From Gordonia sp. PDNC005 (lineage in GTDB: Bacteria; Actinomycetota; Actinomycetes; Mycobacteriales; Mycobacteriaceae): DNA of 64,000 nt. The DNA lies in NCBI RefSeq assembly GCF_016919385.1, contig NZ_CP070351.1, positions 3,968,001-4,032,000 on the forward strand, in the 5' to 3' direction. Within the stretch, counting starts at the first letter, position 1. Each line of letters begins with the position of its first letter. The notes under the pieces are model-generated. The model had not been told where the DNA came from. It saw nothing but the letters and a program-made list of their open reading frames with translations, and did not search any database. A program made the translations under genes and the position numbers. Positions 1-7,611 of the stretch are shown piece after piece.

Positions 1-1172
1 TCCAGGATCGCAACAAGCCAGCGCGTCGTGGCGAGTGTCCCGTTGAGTGTCGCGGCGGTCTGCGCTTTGCCGTTCTCGTCGCGGTACCGGACCTGTAGAC
101 GGCGCGCCTGGAAGGTGGTGCAGTTCGACGTCGAGGTCAGCTCACGGTAGGTGTTCTGGGTCGGGACCCACGCCTCGCAGTCGAACTTGCGGGCTGCAGA
201 GCTGCCGAGATCTCCACCCGCGACGTCGATGACGCGGTACGGGACGTCGATCGCGGCGAGCATGTCCTTCTCCCACGCGAGGAGACGCTGGTGCTCGGCT
301 TCGGCGTCTTCCGGCCTGCAATAGACGAAGCCCTCGACCTTGTCGAACTGGTGGACGCGGATGATGCCGCGGGTGTCCTTGCCGTACGAGCCGGCTTCAC
401 GGCGGAAGCACGTCGACCAGCCTGCGTAGCGCTTCGGGCCGTCGGACAGGTCGAGGATCTCGTCGGAGTGGTAGCCGGCGAGCGGCACCTCCGACGTGCC
501 TACGAGGTACATGTCGTCGGCTTCGAGGTGGTACACCTCGTCGGCGTGCGAGCCGAGGAATCCGGTTCCCTGCATCACCTCGGGCCGAACCAGTACGGGC
601 GGGATCATCAGCGTGAAGCCGTTGGCGGTGGCCTTGGCGGCCGCCATGTTGAGCAGGCCGAGCTGGAGTTGTGCGCCGAGGCCGGTGAGGAAGTAGAAAC
701 GCGATCCCGACACCTTGGCGCCGCGCGCCATGTCGATGAGGCCGAGGCGTTCGCCGATCTCGAGATGATCCTTCGGGTCGACGATCTCGCGGGGCTCACC
801 CACGTGCTCGATGACGACGTAGTCGTCCTCGCCGCCGGGCGGGGTGGCCTCGGAGACGATGTTCGAGATGGCGCGCTGGCAACGAGTCGCGGTCTCGTCG
901 GCCTCACTCTGACGGGCGACTGCGGCCTTGACCTGCTCGGCCAGTTCTTTGCCGCGCGCGAGCAGGGCAGCCTTCTCGTCTCCGGACGCCTTGCCCACCT
1001 GTTTGCCGAGGGCCTTCTGCTCCGAGCGGAGGGCGTCGGCCTCGGAGATGGCGGCACGACGGTCCACGTCGGCCTGCAACAGCTGGTCGACGAGCGCCGG
1101 GTCTTCGCCGCGAGTGCGCTGCGACGCGCGGACGAGGTCGGGATTATCACGCAGGATCTTCAGATCGATCAC
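1..1172 (-). CDS. serS: Seryl-tRNA synthetase (C-terminus cut by window edge)
   Basis: Class II aminoacyl-tRNA synthetase charging tRNA-Ser with serine in the cytosol. The minus-strand frame starts at a GTG and reads [11 protein letters not shown], the usual SerRS N-terminus. An N-terminal coiled-coil arm rich in Lys, Glu and Ala follows. At the window edge the frame reads [17 protein letters not shown], which is class II motif 3 in the SerRS form. About 390 codons are present, and roughly 30 C-terminal residues lie outside the window. It is divergent from the septum-type membrane protein gene, as Rv3834c is from Rv3835 in M. tuberculosis. Identification is firm; the GTG start is inferred from the conserved N-terminus. 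Confidence 0.95.
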   Translation of the reverse strand, partial: MIDLKILRDNPDLVRASQRTRGEDPALVDQLLQADVDRRAAISEADALRSEQKALGKQVGKASGDEKAALLARGKELAEQVKAAVARQSEADETATRCQRAISNIVSEATPPGGEDDYVVIEHVGEPREIVDPKDHLEIGERLGLIDMARGAKVSGSRFYFLTGLGAQLQLGLLNMAAAKATANGFTLMIPPVLVRPEVMQGTGFLGSHADEVYHLEADDMYLVGTSEVPLAGYHSDEILDLSDGPKRYAGWSTCFRREAGSYGKDTRGIIRVHQFDKVEGFVYCRPEDAEAEHQRLLAWEKDMLAAIDVPYRVIDVAGGDLGSSAARKFDCEAWVPTQNTYRELTSTSNCTTFQARRLQVRYRDENGKAQTAATLNGTLATTRWLVAIL

Positions 1173-1214
1173 ACCTCGACCCTACTAGGAAGACACAGGC
1201 TCAACCGACCAGGC

Positions 1215-2426
1215 ATGATGGATGTGATGACTTCCGACAGCGACAACGGCGGGGACGGCAGCGAACTGCTGCCGTCGTTGGACGACGCCGACGAGTTCAA
1301 GACACAGCCGGTCGAGGGCGACGCCTCCGATCAGGCCGACGACGCTGCGCCCGACACGGACCCGGCGACGCTGCGAGGCCCACGCCATCGACTGCGGTTC
1401 GTTCTGGGTGCAATCCTGGTCGGCGCGGTTGTCGCGGGAGGTGTGCTGTTCGCGACGGACGCGTTCGCCGAAGGCGGCGGAGTCGGCTCGACCGAGATCG
1501 GCGAGAGCAGCACGATCGACGACGATTTGAGTCGTTCGGAACCGGGCGACTGCTTGCAGTGGACCGTCAACCCGCCCAGTAAGGCGAGCACCGTCGACTG
1601 CGCGGACCCGCACCGTTTTGAGGTCGCCGGGACGCTCGACACCTCGGCCTTCCCGTCGTCGGAGTTCGCCGCTGACGCGCCGTGGCCGGGGGAGGAGCGA
1701 TTCGCCTCGATCCGTGACGAGAACTGTCCCGCGGTCGTCGACCGTTACCTCGGCGGCGGCCTCGACCCGGCAGGTCGGTTCTCCGTCGGACTCATGCGTC
1801 CGGGCCGCTCACAGTGGGAACGCGGAGCTCGCGTGCTGCGCTGCGGGATCGAGCAGGCGGGCGCCAAGGGAGTCCAGGAGGAGTTCACCGGGCGCGTCGC
1901 CGATGTCGACCAGTCGTTCGCGTGGCCTGTCGGCACGTGCATCGGAATCAACAAGGAGACGCGGGAGCCGACCGGCAAGGTGGTGAACTGCGCGGAGCCG
2001 CACGCCTTCCAGACGACGGGCGTCATCGACCTTTCTCAGCGGTTCGGGGGCCGAAACTCGGGCAAGCCGTGGCCCAACACGCAGACGCAGAACGACTATC
2101 TGAAGCGCATCTGCCCGTCCCAGACGAACAAGTTCTTCGGTGGAGCCGACAAGTTCGCCGACACCACGTTGAACGTCCAGTGGTCGGTCACTGCCGAAGT
2201 CGGCTGGCTGACGGGCAGCCGCCGCGTGGCCTGCTACGTCGCCCTCCCCGACCGTGGTGGCTTCGCGACGCTCGTCGGCGACGCACGGCAGGGCGAACTG
2301 CTGATCAACGGTCGTGTTCCGGTGCCTCCGAAGAAGGGGCCGCCCGGCCGATCGCTGGGAACTCCGGTGCCGCTGCCGCCTGGCTACAACGTCGACGACC
2401 GGGAGATCCCGGCCCCGGCCGGCTGA
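1215..2426 (+). CDS. Membrane protein with two septum-formation-type domains
   Basis: Predicted single-pass protein of 403 residues (Rv3835-like). An acidic, Asp-rich cytoplasmic part of about 58 residues precedes one transmembrane helix at about 61-81. The extracytoplasmic part holds two similar cysteine-containing modules. One begins near residue 112 (GDCLQWTV, then VDCADPHRFEV) and the other near 240 (VGTCIGIN, then VNCAEPHAFQT). This paired Cys and C-x-x-PH pattern is typical of the Septum_form family. The molecular function is unknown; a role in the envelope or division is inferred from the family name and topology. Candidate ATG starts are at 1215, 1218 and 1227; 1215 is used. The much longer upstream open frame is antisense to serS and is not real. 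Confidence 0.85.
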   Translation: MMDVMTSDSDNGGDGSELLPSLDDADEFKTQPVEGDASDQADDAAPDTDPATLRGPRHRLRFVLGAILVGAVVAGGVLFATDAFAEGGGVGSTEIGESSTIDDDLSRSEPGDCLQWTVNPPSKASTVDCADPHRFEVAGTLDTSAFPSSEFAADAPWPGEERFASIRDENCPAVVDRYLGGGLDPAGRFSVGLMRPGRSQWERGARVLRCGIEQAGAKGVQEEFTGRVADVDQSFAWPVGTCIGINKETREPTGKVVNCAEPHAFQTTGVIDLSQRFGGRNSGKPWPNTQTQNDYLKRICPSQTNKFFGGADKFADTTLNVQWSVTAEVGWLTGSRRVACYVALPDRGGFATLVGDARQGELLINGRVPVPPKKGPPGRSLGTPVPLPPGYNVDDREIPAPAG

Positions 2427-2429
2427 GCC

Positions 2430-2780
2430 ATGCCCGTCGTGATGTCGAACCGTGAGTTCGAGAACCACGTCGGAGACGCGCTCGACCTGTTGCCGACCGA
2501 GTTCACCGACGCGATGTCGAACATCGCGATCCTGGTGCGGCCGTACAACTCGGAGGAGCCGACCCTCCTCGGGCTGTACCACGGTGTCGCACTCACCGAG
2601 CGAACCTTCGACTACCAGGGTTTTCTTCCCGACACCATCGAGATCTACCGTGAGCCGATCCTGGCCATGTGCCACTCCGCAGACGAAGTGCGACACGAAG
2701 TCGCGGTGACCGTTCTCCACGAAGTCGGCCATCACTTCGGCATCGACGACGAATGGCTCCACGCCAACGGTTGGGGATAG
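2430..2780 (+). CDS. Small zincin-like metallopeptidase
   Basis: Cytosolic 116-residue protein of the minimal zincin family (Rv3836-like). The extended zinc motif HEVGHHFGIDD lies at residues 97-107. It gives the HExxHxxGxxD arrangement, with two His plus a third acidic ligand and the catalytic Glu98. No signal peptide or membrane segment is seen. It starts 3 bases after the stop of the septum-type membrane protein, so the two are probably co-transcribed, as in mycobacteria. The natural substrate of this family is not known. Confidence 0.85.
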   Translation: MPVVMSNREFENHVGDALDLLPTEFTDAMSNIAILVRPYNSEEPTLLGLYHGVALTERTFDYQGFLPDTIEIYREPILAMCHSADEVRHEVAVTVLHEVGHHFGIDDEWLHANGWG

Positions 2781-2782
2781 TG

Positions 2783-3364
2783 ATGGCACCGTTGCGTGAC
2801 GACGCCGCCGAGCTTCCGCGCCTTGCTTCATCGGTGCGCGGTGTTCTCAACAGCTCCACTGATGCAATGATCGTGCTGGTCGGTGCCTGGTGCTACCGCT
2901 CAAGCGTTCGCTTCGATTTCGAGATGACCAAGCGCGACGGCGTCGGCCTGGTCGAGTCGCACGGGTTTGGGCGGCCGCCACACGATGTCGAGGACGTCCT
3001 CCTTGCGTTCGAATGGTCAGACGGGAGCGTGTCGTCGAATCTTCCCGGACGGGGCCGCGACGGCGGTCTGAGCTCGGTAGGCGGAAGCAGCGGACCGCAT
3101 CGGGGGCGAATGGGGTTGGTTCTCGATCATCTGCCGCCGCCCGGAGAGTTTCGGATTCACAGTCGTTGGCGCAGGCGGGGACTTGTCACACGAGCGAGTG
3201 ACTTCTCGGCCGACGAACTCCGTCGAGCGGCTACCGGAATTGCCGTGGAAGATTCATCCGTCGATGGCGACGAACCCGATTGGTTCGAGGCTTATGCGTC
3301 ACAGCTTCCGGAGTCGGCGGCGTCTCAGTCGCGCTGTCGACCGTGGATTCCGGACCCGGAATGA
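2783..3364 (+). CDS. Hypothetical protein, 193 residues
   Basis: I do not recognise a family. The ATG at 2783 directly follows the zincin stop (2778-2780), and an in-frame GTG at 2780 overlaps that stop, so the gene looks like the third member of the operon. The protein has no clear signal peptide or transmembrane helix. An N-terminal hydrophobic strand (AMIVLVGAWCY) is followed by a Gly/Arg/Ser-rich middle (about residues 70-110) and a segment RIHSRWRRRGLVTRASDFSA. Codon use is GC-rich like its neighbours. It sits where M. tuberculosis has no gene between Rv3836 and Rv3837c, so it is accessory relative to that genome. It is convergent with the phosphoglycerate mutase-like gene, with 3 bases between the stops. 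Confidence 0.6.
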   Translation: MAPLRDDAAELPRLASSVRGVLNSSTDAMIVLVGAWCYRSSVRFDFEMTKRDGVGLVESHGFGRPPHDVEDVLLAFEWSDGSVSSNLPGRGRDGGLSSVGGSSGPHRGRMGLVLDHLPPPGEFRIHSRWRRRGLVTRASDFSADELRRAATGIAVEDSSVDGDEPDWFEAYASQLPESAASQSRCRPWIPDPE

Positions 3365-3367
3365 CAG

Positions 3368-4012
3368 TCAGCCCATCGGATCGACGACTGCGCCTGGAGT
3401 CGGGAGATCAGCGGAGCCCCAACGCTCGACCACCCAGAGTCCGTCGCGGTATTCGAGATCAACCGACCCGGTGTTGGGCAGGTAGTTCTCCATCGCGAAC
3501 TGCGGGTCGATCTGGGAGAGGTGCGCAGCGATCAATCGGATCGCCGCACCGTGCGAGACCAGGTAGACGTCGCGGTCCTCGCCGACGATGAACCGCTTGG
3601 TCAGGTCGTCGACGGTCGGCAGGTAACGCTCCCTGAGCATCTCCAACGATTCGCCGCCGGGCAGCCGCGCGTCGATGTCTCCGTGATGCCATCGGGTGAC
3701 CACGTCGTGGAACACCTCGTGCGCCTCACGGTCCGAGCGGCCTTCGAAATCGCCGACCTGGATCTCGTGGACGCCGTCGACTGCCACCGTGTCGCCGTCC
3801 CACGCCGACGCGATCATGTCGGCGGTCTGCCGTGCTCGGTGAGCAACGGAATGGGCGAGCACCGCTCCTCTGCCGTCCTGATTGTCGAGTCCGAATCGGA
3901 CTCCCTGGCGGGCGCCGAAATCGGTGAGGGACGCGCCGGGGAGGGCGGTGTCCAGAATCTTCATCACATTGGACGTGGTCTCACCGTGCCGGACGAGGTG
4001 TAGTCGTGCCAT
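3368..4012 (-). CDS. Histidine phosphatase / phosphoglycerate mutase-like protein
   Basis: Cytosolic 214-residue member of the histidine phosphatase superfamily (Rv3837c-like). The N-terminus MARLHLVRHGET carries the RHG signature, with the phospho-acceptor His at residue 9. The second histidine box is YLVSHGAAIRLIA in the C-terminal half, and the acid and Arg sites are in the middle (EIQVGDFEGRS). The family includes phosphatases as well as cofactor-dependent mutases, and the substrate cannot be told from sequence. It lies one base downstream of pheA on the same strand, consistent with a two-gene operon conserved in mycobacteria. Confidence 0.85.
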   Translation of the reverse strand: MARLHLVRHGETTSNVMKILDTALPGASLTDFGARQGVRFGLDNQDGRGAVLAHSVAHRARQTADMIASAWDGDTVAVDGVHEIQVGDFEGRSDREAHEVFHDVVTRWHHGDIDARLPGGESLEMLRERYLPTVDDLTKRFIVGEDRDVYLVSHGAAIRLIAAHLSQIDPQFAMENYLPNTGSVDLEYRDGLWVVERWGSADLPTPGAVVDPMG

Positions 4013-4013
4013 G

Positions 4014-4937
4014 TCAGTCGGTCCCTTCCAGCAGTCGTGCGAACCAGTCGTGCGATTCGCTGTGATCCGGCGGCACGTCGGGGATGCCGCGGTCGATGGG
4101 CCATGAACCGAGATAGATCACGCGCTCGGATCCGCGGTGCAGGGCGCGCAACGCCTCGCCGACGGCGGCGTCGTCGATGTGGCCGCAGGCGTCGAGGTAG
4201 AAGCGGTACTGACCGGGAGTGCCGGTACCCCGCGGGCGCGACTCGATGCGGGTGAGATCGATGCCGCGCGTGGCGAACTCGTTCATCGCGGTCACCAGGG
4301 AGCCGGGAACATTCGGCAAGTCGAGGATCACGCTCGTGCGGTCTGTGCCGGTCGCCGGTGTCGGCCGCCCGGGCGGCCCGATCAGCAGGAATCGGGTGAC
4401 GGCGTCGTCGGAATCGGCCATGTGCTCGGCGATGGGCGTCAGACCGTGCAGCCTTGCGGCGGCGGCGGTGGTCACGGCGGCGTCCGCTCGACCGGCGGCT
4501 ACGTCCGCGGCGGCGCCCGCATTCGAAGTCGCGATGACGAACTCGGCGTTGTCGAATCGCTCACCGACACTCCGCCGGACCTGAGCGGATGCCACCGGGT
4601 ACGCGGCGATCGTCCGGACTGCGTCGTCGTCGATGGACTCACGCGCGGCGATGGTGAACGCGATGTCGAGCGACACTTCCGCGTACGCCTGCACGCGCCG
4701 TTGCCCGTCGCGCGGGACGAGGGCGTCCATCGTGGCGGGGACGGCGCCTTCAAGCGAGCTCTCGATCGGCACACAGCCGAAGTCGGCCGCGCCCGAGCGG
4801 ACCGCGGCGATCACCGCGAGAGGACTCGCCAGCGGTGACTTCTCGACGGTCTCCTCGTGCGGCGCCCTTGCGAGGATCTCGTCGAGAGCCATCTCGGTGA
4901 AGGTGCCTGCGGGACCGAAGTAAGCGAAGACTGGCAC
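4014..4937 (-). CDS. pheA: Prephenate dehydratase
   Basis: Converts prephenate to phenylpyruvate in phenylalanine synthesis. The periplasmic-binding-like catalytic fold begins VFAYFGPAGTFTEMAL. The catalytic-region motif DDAVTRFLLIG contains the conserved Thr-Arg-Phe. A C-terminal ACT domain contains LPNVPGSLVTAMNEFATRG and the ESRP box that binds phenylalanine for feedback inhibition. The GTG at 4937 is used because it places the start just before the conserved FGPAGTF, as in mycobacterial PheA; this gives 307 residues. Longer in-frame GTG starts exist at 4946 and 4988. It is followed immediately by the histidine phosphatase gene and is divergent from the DUF2470 gene. Confidence 0.92.
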   Translation of the reverse strand: MPVFAYFGPAGTFTEMALDEILARAPHEETVEKSPLASPLAVIAAVRSGAADFGCVPIESSLEGAVPATMDALVPRDGQRRVQAYAEVSLDIAFTIAARESIDDDAVRTIAAYPVASAQVRRSVGERFDNAEFVIATSNAGAAADVAAGRADAAVTTAAAARLHGLTPIAEHMADSDDAVTRFLLIGPPGRPTPATGTDRTSVILDLPNVPGSLVTAMNEFATRGIDLTRIESRPRGTGTPGQYRFYLDACGHIDDAAVGEALRALHRGSERVIYLGSWPIDRGIPDVPPDHSESHDWFARLLEGTD

Positions 4938-5032
4938 GTGGTCCACAGTAACCGAGCGCGGCGGGGTTCGGCCCGGCGTGATCGTCACCGTTGACGCGCG
5001 CCCCGACGCGCACTAAGTTAGGGTCACATTAC

Positions 5033-5051
5033 TTAGGGTTGCCTATCAACG
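5033..5051. promoter_or_regulatory. Possible IdeR/DtxR-type iron box
   Basis: TTAGGGTTGCCTATCAACG lies 15 bases before the DUF2470 gene start. Its first 13 positions fit the IdeR consensus TWAGGTWAGSCTW with two mismatches, but the second half is poor. A second TTAGGG sits about 20 bases upstream. The M. tuberculosis counterpart Rv3839 is reported to be IdeR-repressed, which is the main reason to call this site. Confidence 0.4.
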
Positions 5052-5066
5052 ATTCGAGGAGTGCAG

Positions 5067-5831
5067 ATGCCGAACGGTCCCCTGCAGACCATCGCCGCGC
5101 CGTGTGACGCCGAGCAGATCCAGACGGCCTGCCGTCGCGCGACGGGTGGCACCCTCTCGGTCGACGGCTCCGACGCGGCCTGCGACTCCGCCACGATGAT
5201 CCACCTGTTCGAAGGTGACGCGTTCCTTCTGCTGGCCGACGATGCGCCCGCGATCGGAGTGGCCCACGGCGACGGCGAGTCGTCGGCTGTGCTCGAGGTG
5301 ATCGACACCGCTCCGCTGCAGCTCCGCGAACGAGTCCGGTCGCTGATCTGGCTCACGGGAAAGCTCTTCGAGGTGCCCGCCGACATGCAACGTGACCTCG
5401 CGGTTGAGATCGCCGGGGATCATCCGGACGAACGGCTCCTCGACATCGGGCACGGCTACACGATGATTCGAATGGCGATCGAATCGGCGGTCATCGCTTC
5501 CACCGCGGGCGCTGGTGCGGTCCCTGCAGAGGCTCTCGCCTGCGCTGAGCCGGATGTCTTCTGGGCTTTTGAGAGCGACTGGCTGGCGCACTTGGAGTCC
5601 GATCACGCCGATCTGGTCCATCAGCTCTCGAGGCGCTTTCCTCCTGCGCTCCGTACCGGTCGTGTGCGGCCGCTGCGGTTGGACCGTTTCGGCATCACCT
5701 TCCGCATCGAGACCGCCGACTCCGATGAGGACGTTCGCCTGCCGTTCAGTCGACCTGTCGCGCGCGTCGCCGACCTCTCGGCGGCGCTCCATGCTCTCGC
5801 ACTTCACCCTTCTCTCGATCACCTGATGTGA
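5067..5831 (+). CDS. DUF2470-type protein, Rv3839-like
   Basis: Cytosolic protein of 254 residues resembling Rv3839. DUF2470 domains also occur at the C-terminus of haem-utilisation (HugZ-like) proteins. Visible features are the N-terminal stretch with HLFEGDAFLLLADD, a middle LIWLTGKLFEVPADMQRDLAVEIA, and a C-terminal DUF2470-like part with RFGITFRIE and acidic D/E patches. No membrane segments are seen. The ATG at 5067 is preceded by GAGGAG. Position next to pheA and the possible iron box suggest iron-responsive expression. A role in haem or iron handling is inferred from the family, not shown by the sequence. Confidence 0.75.
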   Translation: MPNGPLQTIAAPCDAEQIQTACRRATGGTLSVDGSDAACDSATMIHLFEGDAFLLLADDAPAIGVAHGDGESSAVLEVIDTAPLQLRERVRSLIWLTGKLFEVPADMQRDLAVEIAGDHPDERLLDIGHGYTMIRMAIESAVIASTAGAGAVPAEALACAEPDVFWAFESDWLAHLESDHADLVHQLSRRFPPALRTGRVRPLRLDRFGITFRIETADSDEDVRLPFSRPVARVADLSAALHALALHPSLDHLM

Positions 5832-5917
5832 CGCGCAAACTTGGGCGGCTCTTCTTGGTCTGACAGCGGGAGAAGTCGCCAACGTTCGTGTTCCCCTGAG
5901 GGCACTAGAGTCGAACC

Positions 5918-6676
5918 GTGCGAGTGGAGGATCCGAGGCAGCGGCGGGCGATCGTCGTCGAACTCGTCATCGTCGGGATCCTGACCTTCGGCTTCTCGGC
6001 TCTTTCGGCGATCCTGTCGCTGATCGAGTCGCAATTGGGCGCGGGCATCTCGGAGACGACGGTCGCGCTGAATCCGGCCGAGTCGTCGTCGGTTGTGATC
6101 GACGTGATCCAGCAACTGATGCGTGCGGCCCGCCTGCTCGCGATCGGGGCGCTCGGCGCATATCTGCTGTGGCGCACAGGAATCCATCTCAAAGAGGTCG
6201 GTTTGGGGCGGCCGTCCAGGCGTGACCTTGCACCGGGTGCCGGGCTGGCGGCCGCCATCGGGATACCGGGCCTTGTGCTGGTCGCCGCGGCGTCGGCCCT
6301 CGGCCTGAACGGGCACCTGATCCCCGCGCCGGATGGGAGTCCGTGGTGGCGGATGCTGCTGCTCTGCCTGATCGCGGCGGGCAACGCGGTCGCCGAAGAG
6401 GTCGTCGTCGTCGGCTACTTCATGACCAGGCTGCGGCAGTTGGGAGTCGGAGAGGGAGTGACGCTCGTGTCGTCCGCCGTGCTGCGCGGCGGATATCACC
6501 TCTACCAGGGAGTCGGCGCAGGAGTCGGCAACGTCGTGATGGGCCTGGTGTTCGGGCGTTGGTATCAGAAGACGAACCGTCTGTGGCCGCTGATCATCGC
6601 TCACGCGTTCATCGATGTGATCGCGTTCGTCGGGTACGCGCTGCTGGCCGACCATCTCGGCTGGCTGGGATTGTGA
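5918..6676 (+). CDS. CPBP-family intramembrane protein (CAAX protease-like)
   Basis: Integral membrane protein of 252 residues with about eight hydrophobic segments (first at about 12-35). The conserved CPBP region includes motif 1 AEEVVVVGYFMTR, a histidine in RGGYHLYQG, and motif AHAFIDVIAF with a second His and Asp. Family members with the EExxxR motif are metal-dependent intramembrane proteases such as Rce1. Here the Arg of EExxxR is replaced by Val, so peptidase activity is uncertain. The start is a GTG at 5918. It stands alone on the plus strand and converges with the TetR gene at 6959. Confidence 0.8.
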   Translation: MRVEDPRQRRAIVVELVIVGILTFGFSALSAILSLIESQLGAGISETTVALNPAESSSVVIDVIQQLMRAARLLAIGALGAYLLWRTGIHLKEVGLGRPSRRDLAPGAGLAAAIGIPGLVLVAAASALGLNGHLIPAPDGSPWWRMLLLCLIAAGNAVAEEVVVVGYFMTRLRQLGVGEGVTLVSSAVLRGGYHLYQGVGAGVGNVVMGLVFGRWYQKTNRLWPLIIAHAFIDVIAFVGYALLADHLGWLGL

Positions 6677-6835
6677 CCGGAGCGAAGAGGGGGGGAGCGC
6701 GGCGCGGATCAAGCTGGGGACAGGCCCCGCGATCCTCGCCGCGCTCCAACGATCCGAGCAGCTCCCTCCCAAGAGCCCCGATTCCACCCGGATCGAGCTT
6801 TGTCTGCCACCGCTCCTCTCGGAACCAGGCGGCTT

Positions 6836-6861
6836 GTTGTGAGACTTCACAGTCTCACAAC
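6836..6861. repeat. Perfect inverted repeat in convergent intergenic region
   Basis: GTTGTGAGACT and AGTCTCACAAC form 11-bp perfect arms around a TCAC loop. It lies between the converging CPBP and TetR genes. There is no T tract, so it may be a bidirectional terminator or a regulator site. A second, weaker inverted repeat (GTGCC, spacer, GGCAC) follows at about 6929-6945. Nothing else was found in the 282-base gap 6677-6958. Confidence 0.5.
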
Positions 6862-6958
6862 CGACTGAACGAACCTATCATGCGAGAATCGGTCGCGCAT
6901 AGGGCTGGTGTGACATCCGGCGTTGTAAACGTGCCTACCGGGCACACATACTGCTAAA

Positions 6959-7597
6959 TCAGTCGGAATCGACCGCAATGCGAATTAGAAGATCGGCCAG
7001 CAAATCGACGACCATCTCTCGGTCGGGGCGCGGGTCGGCCGTCGCCCACCGATGAACGACGGCCGTCATCGACCCGATGAACGCCGTGGCGCTGTAGTCG
7101 ATCGGCTTCGACGTAGTGCCCGGCAGAGAGGCGATCATCGTCCCCATGTACTGGGCCCACTGGTCTCGGCTGAGGATTCGGTGCGACTCCATCGCCTCGG
7201 AGATCCCGCCGATCTCGATGAACGCGCAGCGCACGATCCGCGAATCTTCGGCAACTGCGTCGAGATAGGCGCGCATCGCGTTCTGCGCGACCCCGTAGAC
7301 ATCGGTCTTGTCGCTGTCGGCGATGGCCCGCGACACCCGGTCCAACGCAGTCGTCTGAATGCCCTGATAGATCTCGGTCAGCAACTCCTCGCTGCCGGAG
7401 TACTCCTCGTAGAACTGGCGTCGCGAGAGGCCCGCCTCGGCGCACAGCGCGGAGATCGTCACCCTGGCGAAGCCGAGAGTTCCGAACAGTTCCAGGCCGG
7501 CGGCCTTGAACCGTGCCTGCCGGTCGGCACGACGATCCTCCAGCGACTGCCCGCGATACGAGCGGGCTGAGGGTGGGGTCGGATCGTCGGACGTCAC
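6959..7597 (-). CDS. TetR-family transcriptional regulator
   Basis: DNA-binding repressor of 212 residues. The N-terminal helix-turn-helix spans about residues 27-75: RFKAAGLELFGTLGFARVTI, then ALCAEAGLSRRQFYEEYSG, a standard TetR recognition helix with the Phe-Tyr pair. The C-terminal part is an all-helical ligand domain of the usual length. The GTG at 7597 is preceded by AGGA at suitable distance. It is 14 bases downstream of the Rieske/MBL gene on the same strand, so it is probably co-transcribed and may regulate that gene. The ligand is unknown. Confidence 0.85.
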   Translation of the reverse strand: MTSDDPTPPSARSYRGQSLEDRRADRQARFKAAGLELFGTLGFARVTISALCAEAGLSRRQFYEEYSGSEELLTEIYQGIQTTALDRVSRAIADSDKTDVYGVAQNAMRAYLDAVAEDSRIVRCAFIEIGGISEAMESHRILSRDQWAQYMGTMIASLPGTTSKPIDYSATAFIGSMTAVVHRWATADPRPDREMVVDLLADLLIRIAVDSD

Positions 7598-7611
7598 GGG
7601 AGTAGTTCCTA

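Noticed and set aside
291..1214. Upstream extension of the septum-type gene
   Set aside because: It is antisense to serS. The conserved protein begins at the Met cluster near 1215.
6836..6861. CRP/GlxR site reading of the TGTGA-type inverted repeat
   Set aside because: The half-sites TGTGA and TCACA are 4 rather than 6 bases apart, so it does not fit the consensus.
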